NCBI RefSeq assembly: GCF_018143015.1
Contig: NC_054746.1
Location: 39,620,687-39,684,686 of the forward strand
Reading direction: 5' to 3'
DNA length: 64,000 bases
DNA from: Lytechinus variegatus
Lineage: Eukaryota > Echinodermata > Echinoidea > Temnopleuroida > Toxopneustidae
This document shows positions 13,431 through 26,600 of this stretch, in pieces (the first letter of the stretch is position 1; each line of letters starts with the position of its first letter). The notes beneath the pieces were generated by a model. The model was not told the DNA's origin. It saw only the letters and a list, made by a program, of their open reading frames with translations, and made no database searches. Made by a program: the position numbers and the translations under genes.

Positions 13431-14690
13431 CACTTCAATTATTTGAGTCTCATTTATTTGTTACATTTTTACAGTGAACTACAGGAAAGAAAAATATTAA
13501 TGGGCAATAACAATAATGAACAATCAAGGTAAATACACTTGCACATTGCAATGGACGGAATACACTCATATCAAAATATCTTGATATATACTTGTACTTG
13601 CACTAAAATATATGTGTAATTCTCGGCTATTTGAGTGAAAATATATTTCATTAATATTTATGAAATAATGAACTTCAAAACAAGGACTCTATTATAAATA
13701 ATTTTCATGTTATTATTACAGAAATTGTAATATACATTGTAAAAAGTATATAAATTAAAAGAAGAGGTATACTGCTTTTTTATCTAGTGTATAGTCACCA
13801 GTACCTGACAATTTTAGATGAAATGAAAGTCATTTATTCTCTAAAAGGGACAGGTTTGCTCTAATTTCACCATGTCTAATAGCCCCTATTATTATGAGCA
13901 TGTGTATGAGCACGAGAACAAGGTCTACCAGAAGAATTCTTATTGGTAATGGTGGTGCGCTATTGAAACCTGAATGAATCTATCAATATTATGTTGTAAA
14001 CACCTTGATATATATGACACCGGTAAGGTGATGTTGTTTTTTTTAACCCTGGGCAAAGTCACCTGCCTTTGAGGCTTTTAATATGACCGCTTATAAGGTG
14101 ATGTTGATTTTTGAATACTGGACAAAGTCACCTGCCCATAAGGTCCGTGAAATACATTTGTCATAAGGTCCCTAAGTAGAAACACCCATCTACATGTGGG
14201 CTATCAAGTACCAGTCTATTATCCATGTGATTGTAAAATAAGACACACAAACACCAACATGAAAAAAACTTCATTTTTTACATTATGTAAATAATCACTC
14301 AATATAGACATCAAAGTACATATGTAAACATATTTTATACAAGATTGACAAAAGTATAAATACATTCTTGCTTGAAATTGGACAGGAAAGCTCTTTCCTC
14401 TAGGAAAGACTGAAAAAAATCAATATATCTTCTCACTTCTTCCAGGTGAATACAAATGTATGTGTAAAAAGAATCCACCCCCCTCGCACACACACTCTTT
14501 CTCTCTCCCTCTCTACATCCTCAATCTCTTTCTGCCTATCCCTCAATACAAACAGTGACACAATTTGAAAGACTTGGAATTTTAAACCTTAGCTTGGCAT
14601 TAAATACCTATGTCAAAGAGTCCAGTTATTCTTGAACTGAATTGTTGGATGTATGATGTAGACCAGCTGTCTTGCCTTGGTGATTTACTT
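13431..14690 (-). other. TTL 3' UTR with two candidate poly(A) signals
   Basis: On the minus strand, AATAAA occurs at 13838-13833 and 13458-13453 downstream of the TTL stop. Either could end the transcript. The stretch is AT-rich, with a duplicated block of roughly 80 bp around 14020-14150 (AAGGTGATGTTG ... AAAGTCACCTGCC twice) and a CT-rich tract near 14475-14530. Confidence 0.5.
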
Positions 14691-17600
14691 TCAGAGTTTC
14701 TCAAATACCTCATAAGATGCATCTTTAATCTCTGGCTCAACATGTTGAGGAGGAAACACGGGATCGATAGCAGTAGAAATCATACCAGCAATTAACTTTG
14801 GTAACAGCTTCCTACAAATAGAAATGAAATATGAAATCAAGAACAAGATCTCCTGCAACAATGTCCCTGATATTGCAAGGTCTTTAATATTCTAATGTGT
14901 GTTTTTTTTTTATTATGTTCTTGATATCTCAAGGTTAATCTGATTTCAAGTAATCCTATTAATTTAATTAGTAAGAAATCAACCCCTTGTGCAGGGGCTT
15001 ATCAACGGTTCAGGTCATATTCCTTCAAGAAAACCATATATTTATCTTTATCAGACAATGATACCATATCAGATTGCAAAGAATGGGATACCAGAAATGT
15101 TCCACAAGTTAGGCCATTGTTGTATAAATAATAGATGAGTGCGATGTTTGTACAAATCAAAGATGAGTGCAATATTTCTGGTATCCCATGAAGAAAAGCC
15201 ATTAATACAATCGTCACCTTTAACTTTAATAATCATTATTCATTAGACTATGCAATACAGTACTGTGCAGCAAGTTCTGTAAATATTAAAGCCTATGAGT
15301 CTTCTGATATTGCAGAGGTCAATTAAGCACTAGATCAAAATACCTGTTTTAGTGCACCATGAAAACACCCTTTATAAATACATGTAATAATAATAAACAG
15401 TATCCAAATGAAAATCTGATTCTAAAGTCTTTTAAGCAAACTAGTATAATTTTTAAAGCTATAAGTCATAATAAAACATAATTAATGAATGTTGACTCAC
15501 TGGGCACAAGCAGGGGCACTGTTAACCTCTAGAAGCCATACTCTTAGGTCACTATCCAGCATAAAATCAAATCCATACAACTGAAAACTATGGTATGACA
15601 GACCAGTGGTAGATAACTCCTGCAAGAAAATAAATCATGACAATAATTCTATTAATAATCATTCAAGCCACACCCACTAATTGTCTCATATTGAGACAAA
15701 GATAAAAACATGTATTGAAAATGAGTTCTGAATAAGGTTTTTTTTTGCTCATAATTGCCAGAAAATAAACGGTGAGAAAGGAGGTATATGCATTTAACTT
15801 TGTACCACCTGCAATGTACATAAAAATGAAATAAAAGGTGCTTTTCCACAGGCGCATAGCCAGGGGGCGGTGGGGGCAGTCGCCCCCCCCCCCTAAAAAA
15901 AAAAGGGAAAAAAGAGAGAAAAGGAAAAGGGAAGGGAGGAAAGGGAAGAAAGGTAGCTTTGTGGTTTTTTCTTTTTATTCTTTATTTTTTCTCAAAAGAG
16001 AAACTCCTTCACTCTTCTTGCTCTAAATTTATATATAAATTTCGCTTCCGCACTGCGCGCGGTTAAATGACAATATTGAAGTTCTCCATTGTTTCCCCCA
16101 CCTTTTCTCTAACCCTGTTTATCCACCTCAGCTATGTGCTTCTTGCCAGTCAAAGTTAAAATTGTATACATTAGGGCATGAATTTGAGTAAGGTTAGGCC
16201 GAAGTAAATATATGCAGATATCTTTTTTTTTTCAATTGATCGCGCAACTTCTGGTCTTGTCGGCTCCGAGCGGGTAAAATCTTTATATTAGTTTCTGCCG
16301 TCACCTCCATTAGTCAACTTCTCCCGCTTTTCAGCTCATTACTAAACAACCATAATTTGGGGGCAAACAGGTTCCTAATTTAAAAAGAGGAAGGTATGGA
16401 ATTCGTGTCGTATTAAATAAAAAAGTACAATATTTTTTATCAAATTGTATTAAACTTCATATCATTTCCCTGTATACATTCATCTCCTGTCCTGTTTTGC
16501 GCCCTCAGTTTGAAATTTTGAATGACACTTAAGTTTCTTTATATTCAAAATGAAGCGCTTCAGGATAAGTAAAAAAAATAGGCATCCTTTTTTATATAGA
16601 TAGATAATTTCAATAAATCGCATAAGTTTCAACTTTTTTGCGCACTATTTTCCTTGTAATGAAGTTCAATAATCTTAGAAAATCAATTGAATTAGAGCCG
16701 AGTGGGTATTAGAGATATCTACATTATTTTGATGAAACGTCCGCCCTTTGAAATTTCAGAGTTTCATTTCTCTGCGCAGGGAGGAATATCTTCCTCTACC
16801 AATCTTCTCCTCTGTTTTGCGAGTTAAAAATATGCCCTGTTGCTAAATTGTTTGTAATCAAATCTGATCTTTCCAAAGAAAGTTTCAATATATCTTTGAG
16901 AATACCCTTTTCTCGGGACCCTTATTATGGCAAGAAATATTGATAAAAACTTTAGCTTCTGCGCTTCGCGCGGAGTTATTATCATTTTAGTTTCCTCCAT
17001 TGTATACCTCTTTTGTGAGTTCACAATCACTTTTGAAAACAAGGTTCAAAATCGCAATATAGTCAACCGAATTTGAGGTTCTAGAGACAAGAGAAACGGC
17101 TCCTTTTCATTTTAATTTATGAAACACTAAAAGCTTCGCGCGGGAGGGGGAAACTCCCCCTCCCTGCACCCACCCCCTACGGAGCACGCTTCGTGCGCTC
17201 TGTAAGTGTTGGCACGCTTTGCGTGCATTTCCGCCCCCTCCAAAATGAAATCCTGGCTATGCGGTTGCTTTTCCATAGAGCTTACACATGACATGAATGA
17301 CTCTACAAATTGCTGCAACAAGTTCCTTGTCAAATGAAATACCCAATTTCTTTTATTGTGTTTAAAGTAGGACTGAATTTCCTATGAAACAAATAAATTT
17401 CTTGAATACCTTTCATTTCAATTCTTTAATAAAAAATAACTTCAACCAAGATCATATTTCAACTTTTACTGATGTGAATTAAAGTATTACTGTAAAGCAA
17501 TCATTTTGAATCAAGATCATGTTTCTGTTGTTTGCTAAGTCATGTGCAACTTTACAAAAAGCTTAGTGAAACTGCATAAGGTATCATCAACAATGGTCAA

Positions 17601-20600
17601 TGATTTTTGTAATCACTTATAGTCAATGACTCGAATAATATTTTATGATTCATTTACAGCAAGAATTTTCAATCTCCCGAGTCAGAACATGAAATGGGTG
17701 AACAATTTTTATTCCATTTAATATGACCATTGATGAGTTATAAACCTAGTCAGAACACCAGCATGACTTACCTCTTTTACTGATAGACAGCATGTTTTCA
17801 CAATATGTCTGATTTGAGGTAGAATCTTGTCTTCTAAGCTCACATCCCAATGTTCTTGTAGAATTCTATAGAACAGGATCATAATTTACAATGTAAACAA
17901 CTATAAAATCTGCAACAAAAGTTAATTCAAGTATGTAACAGACAAACTAACAACACATAGAGGGGTTTTATTCCATTGATGTTTAATATAATGGTTACAT
18001 CTAACAATCTAAAGATGAAGCTGATGAAATACTTATTTCATTTCTATATGGATTAATTCCCTTCCAAGATATAAGTTTGGGATGAGGATACATTTTTTTA
18101 TTCCATCAGTTTTCTCCATTATATCTTATTCAACACCATATTAACCTGGCAGAATGCTACGTTCAAGTAAAAAGTCATTAGTTCAGGTCCCACATACTGT
18201 TACAAAGTCATATGGGGAAAGATCATTTTCACATGCAGCTGCTATTTTATGGAATAATCTGCCAGAATATCTTAGAAATATACAACCATACGAAAAGTTT
18301 AGAAATAGCTTGAAAACACATTTATTCGCCATTTTGTAAACAACTAAGAACCCGGTGCTCTCCACTCCTTTTGTAAAAAGCGCTTAGAGACGTGCAACTT
18401 TGCTTATGTATTTTGCGCTATACAAAAGCGTTTCATTATTATTATTATTATACCAAATCTTTGTTAAAAACAAGAGTGTCGCTGGTGGAGCACATAATAC
18501 GCCCGCTTGTAACGCGGAAAATGGAGTTACTGGTCAAGCAAGAAAAGTGGAAGGTGACGATGTGACCTTTTAACCTCAAAATCAATAGAATTCCTGGGAT
18601 CCTGTTAGTAACATACACACCAAATTATATAAGCCTAGGTTAAGTTAAACTAGTAGAGCGGATAAGCTCCAAAAATCACAAGAATTGTGCAAAATTTGAC
18701 TAAAGCATGAAACTTTTACAAGTATTAGTATATGCCGTAAGATTTATTTTAAAGATGGGAGGTAAATTTTAAAATGCCATTTTCGGCCGTTGCCATGGCA
18801 ACGGAATAATTTCTCAAAAATGACATACATTTCCATGTAAATGGTAAATAAACATGATATAGATGAATAAAATGATAACTTCAAGCTTCCAATTTAATAT
18901 ATATAAAATTTAGAAACATTGAAAATCAACAAGATAGTTCCAATTAGTCCGTTGCCATGGCAACGGCTTGTTTTTCCCCATTTTTTTATTTTGATTAAAA
19001 AAACGTTGTAGAATATGATTTATCTTTAATTTTCCCTAATTTAACAGTGTTAAACAAAGATATTTTGGTTGCTAGATGTATAAATTATATCTCAAGCCAT
19101 TGCCATGGCAACCAAATAACAACTGATTTACAAAAACAACATGGTTGACAAGACAATGGGCGGGTGGAAAAATCAACTGGAATTGACTTTATATGTATGC
19201 TTTAGTTTTGACCCCCTCATTTGAACCAAAAATACAGAAAGTGTTCTGCAGGAGTTCTTTATAAATATAAAACTTTATGTTCCATTGGTAATGCTTAAAT
19301 TAAATAAAAGAAACAATGTTGCAAAGAACCCGTTGCCATGGCAACAGCTTATTTCCCTCTAGAAAGGTAAAAATATTGATAAAAATGTAGAATACATGTA
19401 TGATCATCAGTCCATTTTCAATCATTTTTGAGGTACTAATCGGGATATGCTTTTGACTAAATTTATAAATATAACATCTTAAGTCATTGCCATGGCAACC
19501 AGATAACATCTAATTAAAAACAACAACAACAGGGATGACAAGGTTATGGAAAGATGAAAGTACAATGAAAATTAACTTATATGTACATGCATAAGGTTTG
19601 ACCTACTCAATTAATTTAGGGGAAATAATACAGTGAGTGTTCTGCATGAACTAATTGGAATGATACAGATTGATGTTGCCTTGGTAATACTTGAATTAAA
19701 TAAAAAGAAACAATGTTGCAAAGAACTCGTTGCCATGGCAACAGCTTATTTCCCTCTAGAAAGGTAGAAATATTGATAAAAATGTAAAATACATGTATGA
19801 TCATCATTCCATTTTCAATAATTTTAAGGTACTAATCGAGATATGTTTGTGACTAAATTTATATATATGTATAAAACATCTTAAGTCATTGCCATGGCAA
19901 CCAGATAACATTCAATTTAAAAAACAACAAAACAGGGATGACAAGGTTATGGATAGGTGAATAATACCATGAAAATAACTTTTATGCATAAGATTTGACC
20001 TACTCAATTAATTTAGGGGAAATAATAAAGTGAGTGTTTTGCATGAACTAATTAGAATGTCCAGCATTGATGTTGCCTTAGCAATACTTGAATTCCACGA
20101 TAAATATCAATGTTGCAAATGACCTGTTGCCATAGCAACGGCTCATTTACACAAGAAAAGTACCAGTTTTGATTAGAAAAATGACTATAGACTCTGATTT
20201 TTTCTTTCATTTCTCCTAATTTTGTGATAAGAATTGATATGTTTGCTGTTAACATACAAATAATATCTGAAGCCATTGTCATGGCAACCAAATTACATCT
20301 AATTTGAAAAAAAAAACATGGTTGACAACGCAATGGACAGGTGGAAAATACAATTAGAATTATTCTGTATATGCTTAAGTTTTGAACCCCTCATTTGAAC
20401 ATATAGTATAGAATGAGTTCTGCAGGAGTTCTTTAGAAAGATAAAAAATTATGTTGCCTTGGTTATGCTTGAATTAAATTCTTTTTAAAATGTTGCAAAG
20501 GGTTCGTTGCCATGGCAACAGCTTATTTCCCTGTAGAAAGGTAAAAATATTGATAAAAATGTAGAATACAGACATGTATGATCATCTTTCCATTTTCAGT

Positions 20601-23600
20601 TATTTTAAGGTACTGATCAAGATATGTTTGTGACTAGATTTATAAATATAACATCTTAAGCCATTGCCATGGCAACCCGATAACATCTATTTTTTTAAAG
20701 AACAACATGGATGACAAGGGTATGGAGATTATGAACAGGTGAACAATTCACTTAATGTGCATGCATAAGGTTTGACCTCAATCTAGGGGAAACAATACAG
20801 TGAGTGTTCTGCATGAACTAATTAGAATGATAAACATTGATGATGCCTTGGTAATACTTGAATTCAATGATGAATATCAACGTTGCAAATGATCTGTTGT
20901 CATAGCAACTGCTCATTTTCCCAAGAAAAGTACCAGTTTTGATTAGAAAAACTGTAGTGTCTGATGTGTCCAAGACCTAGAGACGGCTTCCAAAAATGGA
21001 GTTTAAAACGGCTGTTGATATATAAATGGACATAGCTCACTTCATATCCGTCTGGGATAATTATATGATTTCGTGTCTAGACCATGGTTTCAATGGTCAA
21101 GTAATACATTATGACAAATTACACGGACAGTCAGTTGTCCTGTATATTAAAAAAAAATCCAAGATGGCTTTGTAAATGGAGTCTAAAATTGCTGTTGCTG
21201 CATTAAAAAACGTAGTTTCTTTAATATCCTGGAATAAGTTTATGCCATAGTGAAATGTGTCGAATTATACATAAGGACAAGTTACAAGAACAGTTAGTGT
21301 TCAAGTATGTCCAAAATCCAACGTGGTTTCCAAAAATGGAATATAGGATAGCCCCTGTTACTAACAAATGGACATATTTCGTGTAATATCTGCCAAGTGC
21401 ATATTATTTTGATATCTAAATCATGGTTTTAAAAGTCAGTAAATACATCATGTACATTGGAACAGGTTACAAGGACACAAGGACAGTTAGTAATCCAGCA
21501 TGTTCCAACATCCAAGATGACTTCAAACAATCGGAGTCTATTGAATTGGAGCCTGTTGCTTAAAAATTGACATAGTTCATTTAAATCCACCAAGGAAAAC
21601 TGATTTTGGTGTTCACACTTTGGTTTCAAGTTTTAAAAGATACGTTTAGACTTGTTACAATGATATCCAGTTGTCCATTTTGCCTAAAAATCCAAGAGGG
21701 TTTTCCGAAATGGCATCCAAAATGACTTCTATCACTCAAAAATTATCAGAGTTCATAAAACCTGTAAGAAACAATTTTGGTGTCTACACTGTGGTATGAA
21801 GGGTCCATTATTACATTAGGACAAGTAACAAGGATGGTTAGTTTTCAATTTTGTCCAAAATCCAAGGTAGATTCTCACAAGTGGATATCATATCCACTTC
21901 AAAGTAACAGTCGCCATTTTAGAATCTATTTATGGAAGCCATCTTGGATTTTCAGGCAAAATGGACAATTATACATCATTGTAACCAGTCCCAACGTACC
22001 ATTTGATCCTTGAAATCCTAGTGTAGACACCAAAACAACATCCCAATGTGTATTTAATGTACTATGTCCACTTTTAAGTAACATTAAAACCCCCATTTTC
22101 AAACAATCTTTCAATTTTTGGACACAGTATTGACGCCTGACTGTCTGTTCAACTGGACACAATGTACAGTATTATTTGACCCTTGAAACACTTCTGTAGA
22201 CACCAAAATCATATCCCCAATGTGTATTAGTAATGAACTATACGTCCATTTTGAAGTAACAAAAGTCAATTTAGACCCCATTTTGGAGGCCATCTTGGAA
22301 TTTTAACATATCATTCCATTGATTGTCCTTGTAACTTGTCCTAATGCATTAAAAAATAGTTTTATGATAATGGTTGAGACATCAAGATCATATTCCCCAG
22401 ACAGATATTGAACAAACTATGTCCAAATTTATTATTTGACTCTTGTAACTATGGTTTAGACACCAGAATCACATTTCACAGGCGGATATAGAATGATCTA
22501 CGTCAGATTTGATTAAAAACAGTCAATTTTAGACCCCATTTTTGTAAGTTACCTTGCGTTTTTTTACATACCAGACCAATGACTGTCCTTGTAACTTGTC
22601 TTAATGCATTACACGACCCTTTAAACTATGTAAAATAACCAGTGAATAGATTAAACTTCGTGTTGAATAGATTGAAACGTTACTTTAAAAATTATCACAG
22701 TATTACAAAATTTTCTTCGTCAAAATCAGCAGTGTAATTTTGAGGGGGCCAGATATGACGTATCGAGCAAAATTTACTTTAAAATGTTCTCACCGAGCCA
22801 GCGACAGAGCAAAAAATTTCATTTTGTTTTTAATTTTGGGTAATTATTCGTAAAATAATATTTCATCCATCTCCTTTTCACTTTCTCTTTATTTTTTTAG
22901 TAATGATTTTTTTTTTGGGGGGGGAGAAGGGTTGCTAAATTACTGGGAATTTTCTTGATGGAAACTTTCCATGGGAATAAATTTGACTTTTGTGGGAATT
23001 TTTAAATTTTTGGCAATTTTCAGGAATAAAAAAAAATGATGGGAATTTTCAAAAAGTAACAATTTTCTGATATTTATATGCAGGAAATAGGCATATCCTG
23101 GCAGATGATGCTTAATAGTGCTTTGCTGTCATATTTCAAGCCAAGTATGCTAAAACAGTCAGACAAGGCATGATTTCAATGATCTCCATGTAAAAGATGA
23201 TTTACTGTATTTACCTTGATTTGGATATCAAGACCATGTCGACTCCTTACATAGACCTAAGATTTTGAGTTATCAACCCCTATAATCCCCTTATATATTG
23301 ATATGTTGAACAGCTTTAAAACACATATCACCCCAAGACGCTTTCTTCAAAATGGCCGCCTGCGAATACTTTGAACGAAATTGTCCAGCATCGAGTTTCG
23401 GGCATTTATTTGAGCCGACAAAACTCTGATACGAGTTTTGTTGGTCTTATTTCAATGTGATGTATAATGAAACAAGATTGTGCTTATCATTTAGCATTTT
23501 TATGTTCAGCACCCCCCTAAAAGGGGAAAAAATAAATAAACATATTTTTATCGAAATTTGTACTTTTCTGGAGCCATTTGCAACATTGATATTCATCTTT

Positions 23601-26600
23601 ATGTTCAGCATTACCAAAACATAAGTATTTTTGTCAACCTAATGGAACAATGCATAACACTTAATGTAACTCTTGTTCAAAATTACATGTAAAAGAGTAG
23701 GTCCAATCTTGTGCATATTAAGTTATTTTTTATGTATTTTCCGTCTGTCCATTATTTTGTCAGCTATATTTTTTTTGGGTAAATTAAATGTTATTGCAAT
23801 ATTAATGCCTCAATATGTTATTTATAAACAACAAAAATGTACGCGTATCTTTGGAACCTTAACTTTAGTAAAAATAAATGAAATATAAGATTCTACTAGG
23901 TATTTTTTTAATCAAAGATGGTCTTTTCTGGAGGAAAAATGATCCATTGCCATGGCAACCGAACACACATTTGCAAACATTGATATCATTAAGTTCAACC
24001 GTTACCAAGGCAGCATCAGTTTTATCATGCTATTGTACTCATGCAGAACACTCACTGTAATTTTTGTTCAAAACTTAATGACTGTTCAAACATTATGTAG
24101 ATTAAGTAAAATTTTATTTTACATTCCACCTGACCATTATCATTTCAACAGTGTAATTTTTTGTATTTATAAATTACATCTTAATCTCAATGGCTGAAGA
24201 TGTTATCTACATATTAACAACAAGCATATATATGCTTAGCACCCTAAAATTAGGTGAAATGAAAGAAAAATCAAATTTTACCATGTTTTTGTTTATCAAA
24301 GTTGCTTATACTTTTCTGGGAGGAGGGGAACATTTGAATTACTAACATTAATTTGAATTACTAATATTTATCATTAAATTCAAGTATTACCAAGGCAACA
24401 TCAATTTATTATTCTAATGAACTCATGCAGAATACTTAGTAAATTTTTTGTCCAAAATTAAATGACTGGCCAAACCTTTCACACATTGAGTTATATTGTA
24501 TTTTCCACCTGTCCATGATATTGTCATCCAAATTAATATTTTTGTAAATTAGATATTATTTGGTTGTCATGTCAATAGCTTTAGATGTTATTTAAACATT
24601 TTGCACCAAACATATCGATGTTTAACACACTAAGATTAGGGGAAATGCAAGAAAAATAAGATTCTATAGTCCTTTTTTCAATAAAAATTGGTACTAAATG
24701 ATCCGTTGCTATGGCAACAGGCCATTTGCAACATTGATTTTTATCCTTGAATTCAAGTATTACCAAGGCAACATCAATCTGAATCATTCCAATTAGTTCA
24801 TGCAGAACACTCACTGTATCATTTCCCCTAAATTAATTGATGAGGTCAAACCTTACGCATGTATATATATAAGTTAATTTTTATTGTACTTTTCACTTAT
24901 CCATAACCTTGTAATCCCTGTTGTTTCTTTTTTTAAATTAGATGTTATCTGGTTGCCATGGCAATGACTTAAGATGTTATATTTGTAAATTTAGTCACAA
25001 ACATATCTCGATTAGTACTTAAAAAATTATTGAAAATGGAATGATGATCATATATGTATTCTACATTTTTATCATTTTTTCCTTTCTAGAGGTAAATAAG
25101 CTGTTGCCATGGCAACGGGTTCTTTGCAACATTGTTTCTCTTTATTTGATTAAAGTATTACCAAGGCAACATCGATCTGTATCATTCCAATTAGTTCATG
25201 CAGAACACTCACTGTATTATTTCCCCTAAATTAATTGAGTAGGTCAAACCTTATGCATGTACATATAAGTTAATTTTTATTGTACTTTTCACCTTTCCAT
25301 AACCTTGTCATCACTGTTGTTGTTGTTTTTAATTAGATGTTATCTGGTTGCCATGGCAATGACTTAAGATGTTATATTATAAATTTAGTCACAACCATAT
25401 CCCGATTAGTACCTAAAAAATGATTGGAAATGGAATGATGATCATACATGTATTCTACATTTTTATCAATATTTTTACCTTTCTAGAGGGAAATAAGCTG
25501 TTGCCATGGCAACGGGTTCCTTGCAACATTGTTTCTTTTTATTTAATTCAAGTATTACCAAGGCAACATCAATCTGTATCATTCCAATTAGTTCATGCAG
25601 AACACTCACTGTATTATTTCCCCTAAATTAATTGAGTAGGTCAAACCTTATGCATGTATATATATAAGTTAATTTTTATTGTACTTTTCACTTATCCATA
25701 ACCTTGTAATCCCTGTTGTTTCTTTTTTTAAATTAGATGTTATCTGGTTGCCATGGCAATGACTTAAGATGTTATATTTATAAATTTAGTCACAAACATA
25801 TCTCGATTAGTACTTAAAAAATTATTGAAAATGGAATGATGATCATACATGTATTCTACATTTTTATCATTTTTTCCTTTCTAGAGGTAAATAAGCTGTT
25901 GCCATGGCAACGGGTTCTTTGCAACATTGTTTCTTTTTATTTGATTCAAGTATTACCAAGGCAACATCGATCTGTATCATTCCAATTAGTTCATGCAGAA
26001 CACTCACTGTATTATTTCCCCTAAATTAATTGAGTAGGTCAAACCTTATGCATGTACATATAAGTTAATTTTTATTGTACTTTTCACCTTTCCATAACCT
26101 TGTCATCACTGTTGTTGTTGTTTTTAATTAGATGTTATCTGGTTGCCATGGCAATGACTTAAGATGTTATATTATAAATTTAGTCACAAGCATATCCCGA
26201 TTAGTACCTAAAAAATGATTGAAAATGGAATGATGATCATACATGTATTCTACATTTTTATCAATATTTTTACCTTTCTAGAGGGAAATAAGCTGTTGCC
26301 ATGGCAACGGGTTCCTTGCAACATTGTTTCTTTTTATTTAATTCAAGTATTACCAAGGCAACATCAATCTGTATCATTCCAATTAGTTCATGCAGAACAC
26401 TCACTGTATTATTTCCCCTAAATTAATTGAGTAGGTCAAACCTTATGCATGTACATATAAGTTAATTTTTATTGTACTTTTCACCTTTCCATAACCTTGT
26501 CATCACTGTTGTTGTTGTTTTTAATTAGATGTTATCTGGTTGCCATGGCAATGACTTAAGATGTTATATTTATAAATTTAGTCACAAGCATATCCCGATT